A model generated the notes under the pieces. That model saw only the letters and a program-made list of their open reading frames with translations, did not search any database and was not told where the DNA came from. This document shows positions 31,018 through 42,299 of a DNA stretch of 64,000 nucleotides, piece by piece (the first letter of the stretch is position 1; every line of letters begins with the position of its first letter). Origin of the DNA: Sabethes cyaneus (lineage: Eukaryota; Arthropoda; Insecta; Diptera; Culicidae); NCBI RefSeq assembly GCF_943734655.1, contig NC_071354.1:79917822-79981821 (forward strand), read 5' to 3'. Both the position numbers and the translations under genes were made by a program.

Positions 31018-33787
31018 CTACTTGCGTATGTTCCAAAACCTGTCTTTAATTGATCTTCCTTTGCTGTGACGTTTCAGTCCTAGTCGCTCAAGCTCAATCT
31101 CCTCCTGCTCCAACTTCTGGCATTCGCGTTCAATATGCAGTAATTCCGCGTTTTTCTTTTCAATGCGAGTGCGAGTGCTTTCGAGTGCTAGTTTTACTCG
31201 CTCGCGGCGTAGCAGTTGCTCCTCTCTATGCTGGCGAGATCGTATTTCCCGGTGACGCCGTTGCTCTTCACGCAACTGGCGTTCCTGCTCTCGAAGCCTT
31301 TGCCTCTCACGCTTTTCGTTGTCGCCACTTCCACTATCGACCCTCCGCAACTGTTCTCTATGACATCGATTACCTACCATCACCGCCGTAATCTCAAAAT
31401 TTTCCCGGGTTCGCTTATCTTCACTCGACTCCGGAAGTGAATCTGCAGTAAGGTCTGTAAAAGCATGATGACCTATATATGACGGCAAACACTTATTCCA
31501 GATTTGCGGACCATAAATGGTCCAGCCAAGCTTTGTTCTCACAGCTATCGGTTCTCCTGGTTTACCCACTCGTGATTCTAACGGGGCAAACAGATGAAGA
31601 TGCTTAAGTCCAATAAGGATTTTTGGAGGTTCCATTGCATAGTCCAACACCGGTAGGTTTTGAAGGTGTTTGTACTGTATGGCCACGTCTGTGTAACATA
31701 GATTTTGTTCGGGAAGCTTCAATTCCTTAACCGTATGCACGTTTTGGATTTTGAACCTATTATTGGAACCGTGCGCTGAAATTGTCAGATGGAGCTGTTG
31801 CGAATCTCTTTCAAGCCTCGACATACCAGCCGTCCAAGTAACGCGCAGAGGTTGATTAAATCCTTCGACTTTCAGTTGATCGGCTAACGAGCTTTCGACC
31901 AACGTATATGACGACCCTTCGTCCAAAAACGCTAACGTATTGATTGATCGATTTCCGTTATACAGTGTAACTGCTGCAATTCGAAACATGACACGCTCAT
32001 CACGGGTTTGACTGTGGATATTGCACTCCGTTGTTACAGCATGAGATTGATGTAATAATGTATTATGATGCTGTCCACAACCTGCTGCCTTACATACAAT
32101 GTTCAATTTACATTCCGCATCCCCGTGGTCATTCAAACAAACCTGACAAAGTTCCCACTCATTGACAACAGCAAGTCGATCGATAGGATTGAGCTTTCGA
32201 AAATCGGCACAGTTCCGAATTCGGTGATCCGTTTTATCACACATGGGACATGGTATACGTCGTTGCTGTAATTCACTATCTTCTGCATCAGATACTGCAC
32301 TGTAACTCTGCACGTACCCTTCGCGATTATTCCTGAACCTTTTACTCAAGCGATTCTCTAGCATCGTGGACGGAAATTCGTGGAACATTGTCACTTCACT
32401 CGCGTCTCTCACAATCTCTGAAAGGAAGTCGGCTAATGTACGCAGTGTCACGTGTTTTTCCTGTCGTTTATGGCGTACCCATTCCATTTTGGTACTGGCT
32501 GGAAGTTTTTCTACTAATTCCTGAATCAGCATCGGGTTTACTAAGTGATCCTTCAGATTAGTCGCTTCCAAATGATCTACTAATTGCTGTACGATCATTC
32601 CAAAGGTGATATAGGTGTTTAACCGTTCAGCTTTAGGCGGCTCCGCTTTCCGCACCTTCATTAACAGCGTGTACAGGAGTTGCTCTGGTCGGCCATACAA
32701 CATGCGCAGGGACTCAATTATTTGCGGCACTGCTTCCGGCAAAAGCAATCGACTACGCACGGATTCCAAGGCTTGGCCCTTTAAGCACTCTTGTAACCGT
32801 GCCAAATTCTCAACATTAGAGAAACCGCACGCTTCATTTGTCGTCTCGAAGCTCGATATAAACATCGGCCAGTCCTCCGAACGTCCAGTGAAGACCGGCA
32901 GCTTTTTAGCAAGAAACTGTCTAGCTGATAACTGCGCTTTAGTCGGCCCTTTTTGAAGCCTTTGCACTGACTGCGATCCTTTAGATGTACCGCAATCCGA
33001 TTCTGAGGTAGAATCATCACCTATGACTGTCAAATGGTCCTCAGTCTTTCGGTTATTTTCGACCAATGGATTTTTTCTGGCTCTCATCGGCGTTGAGTGC
33101 TTACTATACGTACCACGGTAATCTTTCGGTTGTCTCTCTGTCTCCATATCAGCTCCTTTTTCAGAACTTCCTTCACATAGCGCTTTAACCTCTGAACTGC
33201 TTTTCTTTCGCTGTAGCTGCAGCTGTTGCAGTTTTCCTTCAAGTTCACTACGCATCGCTTGTTGTTCCTTGAAGAAAGCCTCTTCCTCTGCAATCGCCTT
33301 CTGTAATTGCTCTTTCTCCATGACAAGCTCCACCTGTCGTTTCTCCCGCTCAAGCGCTAGTTTCTGCTCAGCTAGTTCTCGTTGTATCTCCAACCGTCGG
33401 CGATGTACAATCTTCTCGAGCTCCATCTTCTTCAGCTGCACCCTTCGAACTTCTTTTATTTTCTCTAACTCTCGTCGACGAGTCGACGAGTTCTGACGAA
33501 AAAATTATATCTTCCGGGGTTGAGCCAGATAATACCTTCGAATTATCAGCATGCTTCTTTTCGCGGCCGAATTCACCTCTTGCTTCTACTGTCTTTGCCT
33601 CACATTCCTTACAATGCCAAGAAACGTCTTTCACATCAGCGGAAACTCCCACGCATTTGAAGTGGAACCATTGAGAGCAGTTGTCACATCCCACCATACC
33701 AACGTCAGCATGATCCGGTTCGTTGCATACCATGCAATTGCACCCGGTTACCTCCGTTTCATTCAAGTTATCTCCAGGATTATTCAT
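31018..33787 (-). CDS. BEL/Pao gag-protease polyprotein with PHD finger (frame broken)
   Basis: Two overlapping frames: 33787-33368 (139 aa) and 33441-31018 (807 aa from its first ATG; open further upstream). The first encodes a PHD finger (CNCMVCNEPD, GCDNCSQWFHFKCVGV, SWHCKEC). The second starts in a long Glu/Arg/Gln coiled coil, then a Pao-type gag domain (LPVFTGRSEDWPMFISSFE), zinc-binding pieces (CPMCDKTDHRIRNCADF, CQVCLNDHGDAECKLN) and a retroviral-type aspartic protease region (LAFLDEGSSYTLVESSLADQ; Asp-Glu-Gly in place of the usual Asp-Ser/Thr-Gly). Instead of RT it ends with a second charged coiled coil (KRERQRLREQERQLREEQRR) and a stop. The PHD and gag frames differ by one base (+1), either a programmed shift or a mutation. 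Confidence 0.85.
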
Positions 33788-33796
33788 TTTTAAGTT

Positions 33797-34453
33797 TGTT
33801 CGGGTCGTGGGCGAACTAAATTTTTAGAGCAGCCTTTTATTTTGCAGCTTAAAACTAAAATAAATTTTATTTAATATTTTCTAATAGTTAAAGGTACATT
33901 TTCTTACATGAATAGTTTTTCACGATCTATCTTCTATCGGACACGCCGCGTCACGCTCCGCTGATCATCAACCTTCGTTACAAATATTAATTTCACATAG
34001 ATAATCAACTAAATCGTTATTTTAGAATCGTACTTACGTCTTGCCGAAAGGGCCAAGTGATTCCACTAAATTTAAAATCAATTCAATTTAAATGGCAATC
34101 TTAGAACCGATCTGCAGGTTACCGGTTGGTTGATTTTGCTGCACAGAATTTGTCTATTTACTAACGATTTGGTATTTATTTCACTCTACTCACTTTTCTT
34201 CCGTTATACTTGTGAATCCGCTCCCTAGCACTACCCCAGCGGAGACAGTATTAGCCTAATGCTATTTTTATTTTAATTTCAATTTCAACTTTTACTTTCA
34301 ATTTTTCATTATACTAATTTTGTTTTGTTTACCTCACTAGAACCACGGTGTTAGTTTTTGTTGTCTAGGTCACAGTCATTTCCCTATATGATTGTATTTG
34401 TATTGACGTTGATTCACCAATGACTTAGTGGCAGGTGCCCCGGTGCCACAACA
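33797..34453 (-). repeat. BEL element 5' LTR
   Basis: Right-hand LTR. The gag start codon lies only about 9 bases inside it, and no standard tRNA-complementary primer-binding site beginning TGG is seen at its inner edge. Confidence 0.92.
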
Positions 34454-35540
34454 CTGCTAGTGTCGTTGTCTCCTGTAACCAGTGAGCCCAAATACACGAA
34501 CACTTCTACCACCTCGATCTCATCAGCATCTAAATAAATCCGGGGAGGGAGGTCAGCATTCACTTCTCTAGAACCTCTTCCTTTCATATATTTTGTTTTT
34601 GATACATTAATGATAAGTCCAATCCGTTTGGCTTCAGCCTTCAGTCCGATGTACGTTTCCGCCATCCTCTCCAAGGTACGTGTAATGATGTCAACGTCGT
34701 CAGCGAAACCAAGAAGCTGGACGGACTTCGTGAATATCGTGCCACTCGTGTCTATCCCCGCTCTTCTTATCGCACCTTCCACAGCGATGTTGAACAGCAA
34801 ACATGAAAGCCCTTCACCTTACCGTAACCCTCTTCGAGATTCAAAGGGACTCGAGACTGCTCCTGATACTTGAACAACACACATTACTCGATCCATCGTC
34901 GCCTTGACCAATCGCGTTAGTTTATCCGGAATTCCGTAGTAGTGCATTATCTGCCATAGTTGATCTCGATCAATCGTATCATACGCCGATTTGAAGTCGA
35001 TGAATAAATGACACGTGGGCACGTTGTATTCCCGACATTCCTGCAACACTTGCCGAAGCGCAAAAATCTGATCCGTGGTGGCACGAGCACCCATGAATCC
35101 CGCTTGATATTGCCCCACGTACTTCTTTGCAAATGCTGATAATCGACGACATAAAAATTGGGAGAGTACCTTGTAGGCGGCGTTCAACAGTGTGATTGCG
35201 CGGTAATTGCAACAATGCTACCTCCTGGAGGTCGGGAGCTGGTATTCTGTCGTCTTCTGCATGAGCTCCAAGATCTATTACCATATCGTCACCTTCATGT
35301 TCAGCTACATCGCTGTTAAGCTGCTCGTCATAATACTGTTTCCATCTCTTGATCACCTCACGTTCGTTCGTGAGTAGATTACCGTCTGAGTCCAGGCACA
35401 TATCGGCCTGCGGCACATAGTCTTTGCGCGAACGGTTTAACATCTCGTAGAACTTCCGTTTATCGTTAGCACGGTACAGCTCTTCCATCGCCTCGCGATC
35501 TCGTTGTCGTTCTGATTGATAAGTTATTACCTGCAATCAA
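34454..35540 (-). mobile_element. RTE-like LINE copy, RT part (right of BEL insertion)
   Basis: Continuation of 29688-30264. The minus strand shows FADDVDIITRTLERMAETYI, LFIDFKSAYDTIDRDQLWQI, AAYKVLSQFLCRRLS and ERQRDREAMEELYRANDKRK. About 200 bp present in the 21.7-kb copy are deleted at about 35217, and stops break the frame. Confidence 0.85.
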
Positions 35541-38500
35541 TCGCAAGTGATATCGTCAATCGAAGGACCTAGAATTGTTGTAGAGATCATTGTGAAGATA
35601 TGTAGAGAGACCATCGCCATCATCAATCGGCAAGTTTTCGCTCATGCCTGCGTAGAAACTCTATTAGTAATGTAGAATCTTATAATTTTGAGATCTTTTT
35701 GCCAGTTTATATGATAAAATTATCTTATCTCTACAACGACGTCAGCAACAGCTGAGTAAGCTCCAGCTGTTTTATTCGAATATGCGGTGCGGAATATACT
35801 CTTGCAATAACTCTCGACAGACAACAAGAATATCAACTTGATGTTTGTCATTATTATCGATGGCAATGCAATTTTTCAACCAAACAATTTTATTTCGTAT
35901 TACAGATACCTACCGGCTAGCATGTTGTAGTGAAGCACAAAGACCCAATTACCGGCCCGATCCAACAAGAGACAACCCAAAAAATAGTGATAAGATAATT
36001 ATTCCAATAAAATCACCTCAAAATAACAACGGCCAGTCAACCCTGCTGACGGCTGACGGGGCGAAGTCTGGACGTCATCAATAGCTTGAGTAACCGAAAT
36101 CCAATGGTTGAATATATCCAATTCTTCAAAGTTCTAGTTTTATTCACTCCCCAGCTTTGAGTTTTTCTTAGTCCGCTCACAAATAAATATAGAGTTATAT
36201 GTAATCATATATTTTTTCTGTTTTCTTAATTGTTTGCGCTATACCTTTTGTTGGCAATTAGCGACTACCAATAATTTGTGGGTTTGCGAAACACTGCCAA
36301 AGATAGATACGGATTCCTACTGTTTAAACGCTAAAATCAAACTTTGGAAACGAGAACACTTCAATGCGACTTAAACTGCAGTCGAGCAGATGTCATTTTT
36401 TAGTAATATATAATTTGATTTTTTGTGTGTTTATTTCAAATGTTCAAATTTCGATCTGCCGATAGTAATGTCTGGCATTTTCTTAGGTTTTCCAATTTCG
36501 AAGACAGGCTCTTATCAATTTTAGATTATACTTCGGTTCTACATAACTAGGAGTCGATTAAAAGGGGAAAAAAACTTTGCTTCCTATGCGGAAACGAAAG
36601 GCGAGGAAAAAGGATGGCTAGCATATGTGTGTTGTGTGTGTTTGTATTAGCAGTATTTTTTTGGCCACATGTGCCGCCACTCGAGAACGGTGTACCGGTC
36701 TTCCCGATATGGGTAAGTTAGCCTATGATACAACTGTTTGTTCTTTACTAGAAAATGTACACAACTTCTCTTTACTATGTCATTCAATAAATATCGCTAT
36801 CTGTAGTAAGGTTTATTTTTTGTGTTTGATTTGCTGTTCTTTTTTTTGTTTTTGTTTGGATTATTATATGTTGTCCTATTTGTTTCTACATAGGTTAGGC
36901 GAAATAGAATACATAGATGACTTTTCTTGGTTTTGCTTTCATTTGTTGGCCTTTATATTTCTCAAAATTTACAGTCATATAAATCGAGATAACGATATTA
37001 ATGAGTTTTTTGTTTGCTTACGGGAGTGTGATTCTCTGCAACAATCGATTGTTGTGTGATTTGCTTAAAAGTTCACTAACTGTTAGTAAGGTAAGTTCAG
37101 GTCTTTGTTTTTTTCTGTATTAGTATTAATAGGACACCTCTCAGCGCTATTCTAGTTTATACGAAACGAAAATATTAACAACCTTTGAAAATGGATCCAA
37201 TGGACTAACTAACGGAACACGAATTAGTAGAGAGTGAAATGATATAATTAAACGTACGTACGAATTTCGTTTTTGGGTTCTGCGATTAATTTTAATAAGT
37301 GTTTTTCTTTTTTCACTTAAATCAGAAATAAACAAAAAACTATTCTGAACCTAAACGCCGAAGACGAATGTGTACAGTTAAACCATTATAATACTGATAA
37401 CTGATTTGTGTTTCTTATTATGATTATCGGTTATGTATGCATAATCTAGATATAGTAAGGGATTCATTTTGTTTCCGTCTAGCGACCATGTGAACCAAAT
37501 GAGCTAGAAATTTACAGTAACTTACGGTATGAGGTGCTTCCGATATTCTTTTGCAAAAAAACTAATCGATTCATATGCGATGGCAATTACAGCTGTCTAG
37601 CTGATATCAGCTATCACTAAAACTTAAGAAAATGTACATACGTGATCTACGAACGTCAGAATTATGTCTACAAATCTGGAACAATTGTGCCAATCTGTAC
37701 CGGAACGGGGTTTACTCGTCTAAAAACCATAACGAAAACTTTACAACAACTATGTATAGTGTAGGTAGGTACCTTAAAACAAACGCAAGCACCATCGGAG
37801 AGGAATTTGGGCAATAAACCATTGGTTTCATCATCCATGCGATTTGTGTGAGTTTGCTTGAAGTGAGCTTTAGTTAAACTGATTTTTTTGGTTTGGTATA
37901 CTACTCGAATTAAGAAACCATAGAGACTATGGGATTGGGCGGATAAAAGTTACATTTGCACCTGAAACTTGAAAAAAAAATTCGATTTTCGTAATGCTAA
38001 CATGTTTTATTAAAGCTGCAAACTTTTAATCGAGTGCAATTTTTTTTTCGAAGTCCGTTAACACGCAATGTTATTATTCCGTGTAATTGCGTGTGCCAAA
38101 GTTCATAGCTATGCAACGTTTCATTTATTTCTAATATGTTAAATTAGTTAAATAAAAACTCCCCTAACATTTTGTTACCAATAGTATGAAAGAAAGAAAA
38201 AACATCTTTGATTGCTTAGAATATAGTTGTGAGAAACATTGTAAAATTTCAACTGTACAGAAATTCCACAATATTCTCTTAAAATTTGTATCATATGGCT
38301 GTCAACTTTAATCGTTTTACATACTCGATAATGAGTATTTAATCTGATTTCGTAAAATTACGGTAATCCTAATATTTCGTGAAACTTCCGACAAGCTTAA
38401 CCCTTAATACAATTATTTCATTTTTTGTCAATCCTTGAACAATACTTACCTTTGTAATATTCACAAATATTTTGTGAATGTAGATTTTCTTAAACCTTCC

Positions 38501-39060
38501 ACATATTTTCTAGACTTTTCTTTAACGTTTTAAAATACAAGTTTCCTCTTTTTTGACCGCTCATTCTAATATTTACAGTTGACTGTACTCGCAAACAACA
38601 CTAGCAATATCGCTTCGATTACGACATTTTCAAGTTGTCGCAATCGTCCTAAGCCCCCCCTATAAGACATTTAGCCCCCCTAAAAAAATTAAGCTTAAGC
38701 TGGATTTTTAAATTTGAGAATAAACTATAGTTAGATAATTTTACATAATAAAAACTTGAGAGTAATTTTTATATGCATCACAACTTTAAGTTCCCATGCA
38801 TCAATGTACATTTAATTTTAATATGCCAAAGAAATAAAACGGTCGAAAAAATGCCCGGGGCTATAGCCCCCCTAGAACAGAGCGCTAGTTTCGCCAATGG
38901 AAAAATTTTCATAGAAACGGCTCTATTCGGAGGAAGTATCGTGTGTAGAAAAAATTGACTGATTTTAGCGATTTTTCATGCGATTAGCCTGCTATCTGGT
39001 AGTAAATCCGCCTATGCATGACATATCGTAGCAACCCTGTTGTGTATAGAAAAAATGTCA
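35541..39060. other. AT-rich intergenic DNA, no confident gene
   Basis: Long stretch without recognised domains. 36614-36712 is exon-like: ATG, a hydrophobic signal-peptide-like run (CVLCVFVLAVFFWP) and a consensus donor GTAAGT in phase 0, but I found no downstream exon. C-rich AAGCCCCCC tracts occur at ~38650-38690 and ~38865. Confidence 0.4.
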
Positions 39061-39074
39061 TTTGATTTGTAGCA

Positions 39075-39870
39075 GCCATGGCGAAAACAGTCAAGCAACT
39101 ACGCTCGATGCTTTGTTCGTACTGCGAGCTCCACCCCGGAGCGAAGAAGTTGAATACCGTGCGACACTTCTTGTTCACCGGATAGAGCCGACCAGGCATT
39201 TACAACATTTTCTCCCTTTTAGAGAAGGGCGAGAGCGTCGAGCGGAAGCCTGATTCCGGCCGCCCGACGGTGCTGTGCGATCGTAATGCGATTTTTATGC
39301 AGTCGAGGCCGACCGTGCCTGAGTGGCAGGCAATCACACAGAAGTAGTGGCTGAAGATGCTGGCGAAAAATATCTTTCCGACGAAACACGACGTCGTGGT
39401 TATAATGTATAACGAGAACTAGTTGACGCTGGGACCGGGTACCTTACGCCCCCCCACCAAGAAGGTAAACAATGATGTCAAATATATTTTCCGTACCAAG
39501 CTCCCGGAGGAGGTCCTTCTGTGGCTAACGATCAACGAGTAGCGAATGTCTAAGGCGCTGTTGTTTACTTCGGGTTTAGTCGGATCTGGTCTCGTCCCAT
39601 TATGAAAGGAGCGCACTAGAAGAGATGGACCGGTTGGAGATAAATGTTGTATCGAAGACCGTCAACCCTCTTAACGTTTCCCAGCTGCGAACGGCCGAAC
39701 ATTTTTGGGCGAACCTCAAACGGAGACTCTGCTTCAATAATTTTGTGGTGAAAACAGACAAGTAGCTGGGTATGAAATGGGGAAGGCAAATGAGGAAGCT
39801 CATGAAGCAAGCACCACGTACCGTACAGTGAAAACTCGGGCCGTAGAAAGTTCAAATAATGCTCATGGAT
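39075..39870 (+). pseudogene. Mariner-like transposase relic
   Basis: Scattered plus-strand pieces: AKTVKQLRSMLCSYCELHPG, SLLEKGESVERKPDSGRPTV, and near 39625-39740 NVVSKTVNPLNVSQLRTAEH + FWANLKRRLCFN. The last matches the conserved P-N-x-P-Q-L-R-x-x-E-x-F-W segment before the final catalytic residue of Tc1/mariner transposases. Many stops and frameshifts; dead. Confidence 0.65.
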
Positions 39871-40284
39871 ACCAGAAGAAAAAATTATATTAATAATGGA
39901 AGCACTCATGTAAGCTCAAATGATGCAACTCTATTCCATTCGAAGGACTGCTGGTGAGATTGTTCTATTTTTGTCCATACTTCTTCAGATAGTGTATATT
40001 CATATAATGTATATTCATATAACACATATTTTATTACATTGCCCTATACCATCATTATTGTAAAGGAGAAAGAGCATCAGGGTATCGAATGAATCGAAGA
40101 CTGGATGAGGGATGTGGTAACCAGCCCAAATCATATAAGGTCGGAGAGGATTTTGACGCGCCCTTCTAGCACACAGATCATCACGCAAGATAAGTTTGCA
40201 TGGCGAAGTTATGTAGCTAAAAACAGGAAGTCTATGCTGGAAGGAGCGTCTTATATTCCCGTGGAATCATAAAAGCGACCGCGA

Positions 40285-40338
40285 ATCCATTGATCGGCCG
40301 CGAAAACATTGATCGGCCGCGAAAACATTGATCGGATC
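40285..40338. repeat. 19-bp minisatellite, ~2.5 copies
   Basis: CATTGATCGGCCGCGAAAA repeated in tandem, with a partial third copy. Confidence 0.7.
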
Positions 40339-40441
40339 GAGTTATGCCAACATGTAACTAATTGGCAGTGGTCGGTCTAAAGGTGTATCGTCTGCTTAGA
40401 TAAGTTCATAAGTAGATCTTAGATCAGTTAGAAATGGTGTA

Positions 40442-41136
40442 CCGTATGGTCGCCATCCACCGCTCATTTAAAAACGATTCTAAGTTAGTTTGTCCATAGC
40501 AAATCTAAATTGAGGTCCATCGAAACCCAATTTGCGTCATAAGATAGAGAAAACAATTGTGTTTACAAGAAAAACTTACTTGGTTTCTAAATATTTAATA
40601 ATAGTGACTTTTTTTAAAAAAAAGTAATGCAATCTCATGACCCCTTTTACCGCTTACTTGAAATATGGTGATCCATTCACCGCCCATTTGAGTGCCATTT
40701 ACCGCTCATATTTTTTTATTGTTACCAAATAAATAAAACCCGCGTTTTAACCCTTGTTTTGGGTTTGGCATTTATAGCAGAATAGAACGCTAACATTAAT
40801 ACTGTTGGCTTACTTCACGTTATTTAATAGAATAGTTTCTAAATAACCAAAGAAACAAGTTCGCTTGAGCTAATAATTAATTTAGTCATTTGCACTCGGT
40901 CTTAATAAAGACGCGATCAAAATGTCGTTTTTCGCTCCTCACTATAAAGCTTATTTATTTTGGAAATGAACTTTTATGAATGCAGTGGAAATTTATGTTT
41001 AATACGTATCATTAAACATACAAAATTATTTTTTGTCAACAGTCTTTACAATGATGAACTATATTAAAAAGATATAAGCATTTTTTGTTTGAAATGAGCG
41101 GTAAATGGAGCTGAGCGGTGAATGGCGACCTTATGG
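40442..41136. mobile_element. MITE J: 695-bp TA-flanked element
   Basis: The left end CCGTATGGTCGCCATCCACC and the reverse complement of the right end CCATAAGGTCGCCATTCACC match. TA flanks both sides (40440-40441, 41137-41138). ACCGCTCATTT motifs recur internally. No transposase. Confidence 0.75.
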
Positions 41137-41149
41137 TACTTTATTTGGC

Positions 41150-41990
41150 GATAGCGGTGGTCTTATTGATTGGATGCAAGCTTTTGATAGCGCTGTTTTT
41201 TGTTTGTAAACACTTGCTCGGTCCAATTTTCCGAGTTCCGAGATCCTCATCAGAAAAAAGAAAAAAAAAATGTGCACAGTCACCTTCAAAACGCATCACA
41301 TCAGGTCGCGAGCTCACGAAACTGCTGGCTTGTCCTAGAAGTACTGTGCCACGACGAGTGATTAAAAAGTACAAGAAAAATCCCTCGATTGACCGCAAAG
41401 GCCAATCAAGCGTCGGAGTAAACCCCTTGATTATTGGTTGAAAATCTTTCGGGAAGTCACAGCTGATCTTAACATCTCGGAGTATGATTTGCAAAAAAAA
41501 CTGAATGTCGATCGCTATGCTGTGCGGCGAATCTGCTTCCGGAAGGCTTGCAAGTGTTACCGGACAAGTAAACAACATAATCAAAGCTTCAAACAACACC
41601 CGGTTCTGTCCTGTTCACGGTAAGTTTCCTGGCAGAGTTGGTTTCCACGTATGTATAAGGTTGCGAAAAAATTCATGATTTGGCAAGGGATCTGTTTATG
41701 TGGCAAGAAATGCAGCATTTTTGTGACAGATAGGACCATCAATTTAGAAGTATGTATACACAAGTGAGTGCTTCAATAAACGGACTTTGCCCTTCATTAA
41801 GACCATGTTCAGCTACTTTTTGGTCAGCTGCCGTTACAGCAAGAATATGCTACAATGGCACAACGAAATTGGAATCCACCAAATTGTACCCAGTTTCGTG
41901 TAATAGAGAACTATTGGACAATAACAAAGCGAAAGCTGAAGATACAGAGAGTAGTCATGAGCGACATTGAAGAACAACAGTCCACAACAG
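41150..41990 (+). pseudogene. DD37E mariner-like (ITmD37E) transposase relic
   Basis: Plus-strand pieces in order: TSGRELTKLLACPRSTVPRR + VIKKYKKNPSIDRKGQSS (DNA-binding helix-turn-helix), VTADLNISEYDLQKKLNVDR + YAVRRICFRK, KFMIWQGICLCGKKCSIFVT + DRTINLEV, then SCRYSKNMLQWHNE and ENYWTITKRKLK. This order matches mosquito DD37E transposases. The segment with the first catalytic Asp is deleted, and the WPDLA-type second Asp is lost. Several frameshifts. Confidence 0.7.
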
Positions 41991-42174
41991 TAAAATAAGA
42001 GAATTTCGTTGAAATAACGCTAAATAATTTGTTTCAGATTTGTTCATGAGTGATAATGTTACCATATTTGGTTCATAGAAAGTGTTTCGATTGAAGGAAT
42101 AGTTGAAAAATACACGCTATTTACGAGTGCACTATTTCTAATCACGCCATCACGAAAAAAAATGATCTAAGCCT

Positions 42175-42295
42175 TAGATGTGCTGTTCAAATGTTTCCTG
42201 AAGAAGTACGATCCAATGATCTCGAATTTGGAGTCGTCTGGTATGACCCTGACAGTAGACATGGCTAAGGCGAAGATCAAGCAGCCTACACCTAC
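42175..42295 (+). pseudogene. Ty1/copia gag scrap
   Basis: Translates to LKKYDPMISNLESSGMTLTV + DMAKAKIKQ, like the copia gag segment LPEEYDPMI..IE.SG..LT.D..K.KL. Isolated; no LTRs seen. Confidence 0.45.
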
Positions 42296-42299
42296 AGAC

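Larger units (their letters stand above)
30265..34453 (-). mobile_element. BEL/Pao-like LTR element, gag-only, young
   Basis: Two 657-bp LTRs (30265-30921 and 33797-34453) begin TGTTCGGG and end CCACAACA. I found one difference (C at 30377, T at 33909). Flanking CTGCT at 30260-30264 and 34454-34458 is a 5-bp target duplication, and the LINE sequence is continuous across it, as seen in the paralogue near 22235. The internal part encodes a PHD finger, coiled coil, Pao-type gag, zinc knuckles and an aspartic protease region, but no reverse transcriptase, RNase H or integrase. A polypurine tract (CTGGGGGGAGC on the minus strand) abuts the 3' LTR. It must depend on proteins from another element. 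Confidence 0.92.

Noticed and set aside
33368..33787. PHD-finger protein as a host chromatin gene
   Set aside because: It lies between the two LTRs and begins a few bases inside the 5' LTR, so it belongs to the BEL element.
40285..40338. CRISPR-like direct repeats
   Set aside because: Only ~2.5 contiguous 19-bp units without spacers, in eukaryotic DNA; it is a minisatellite.
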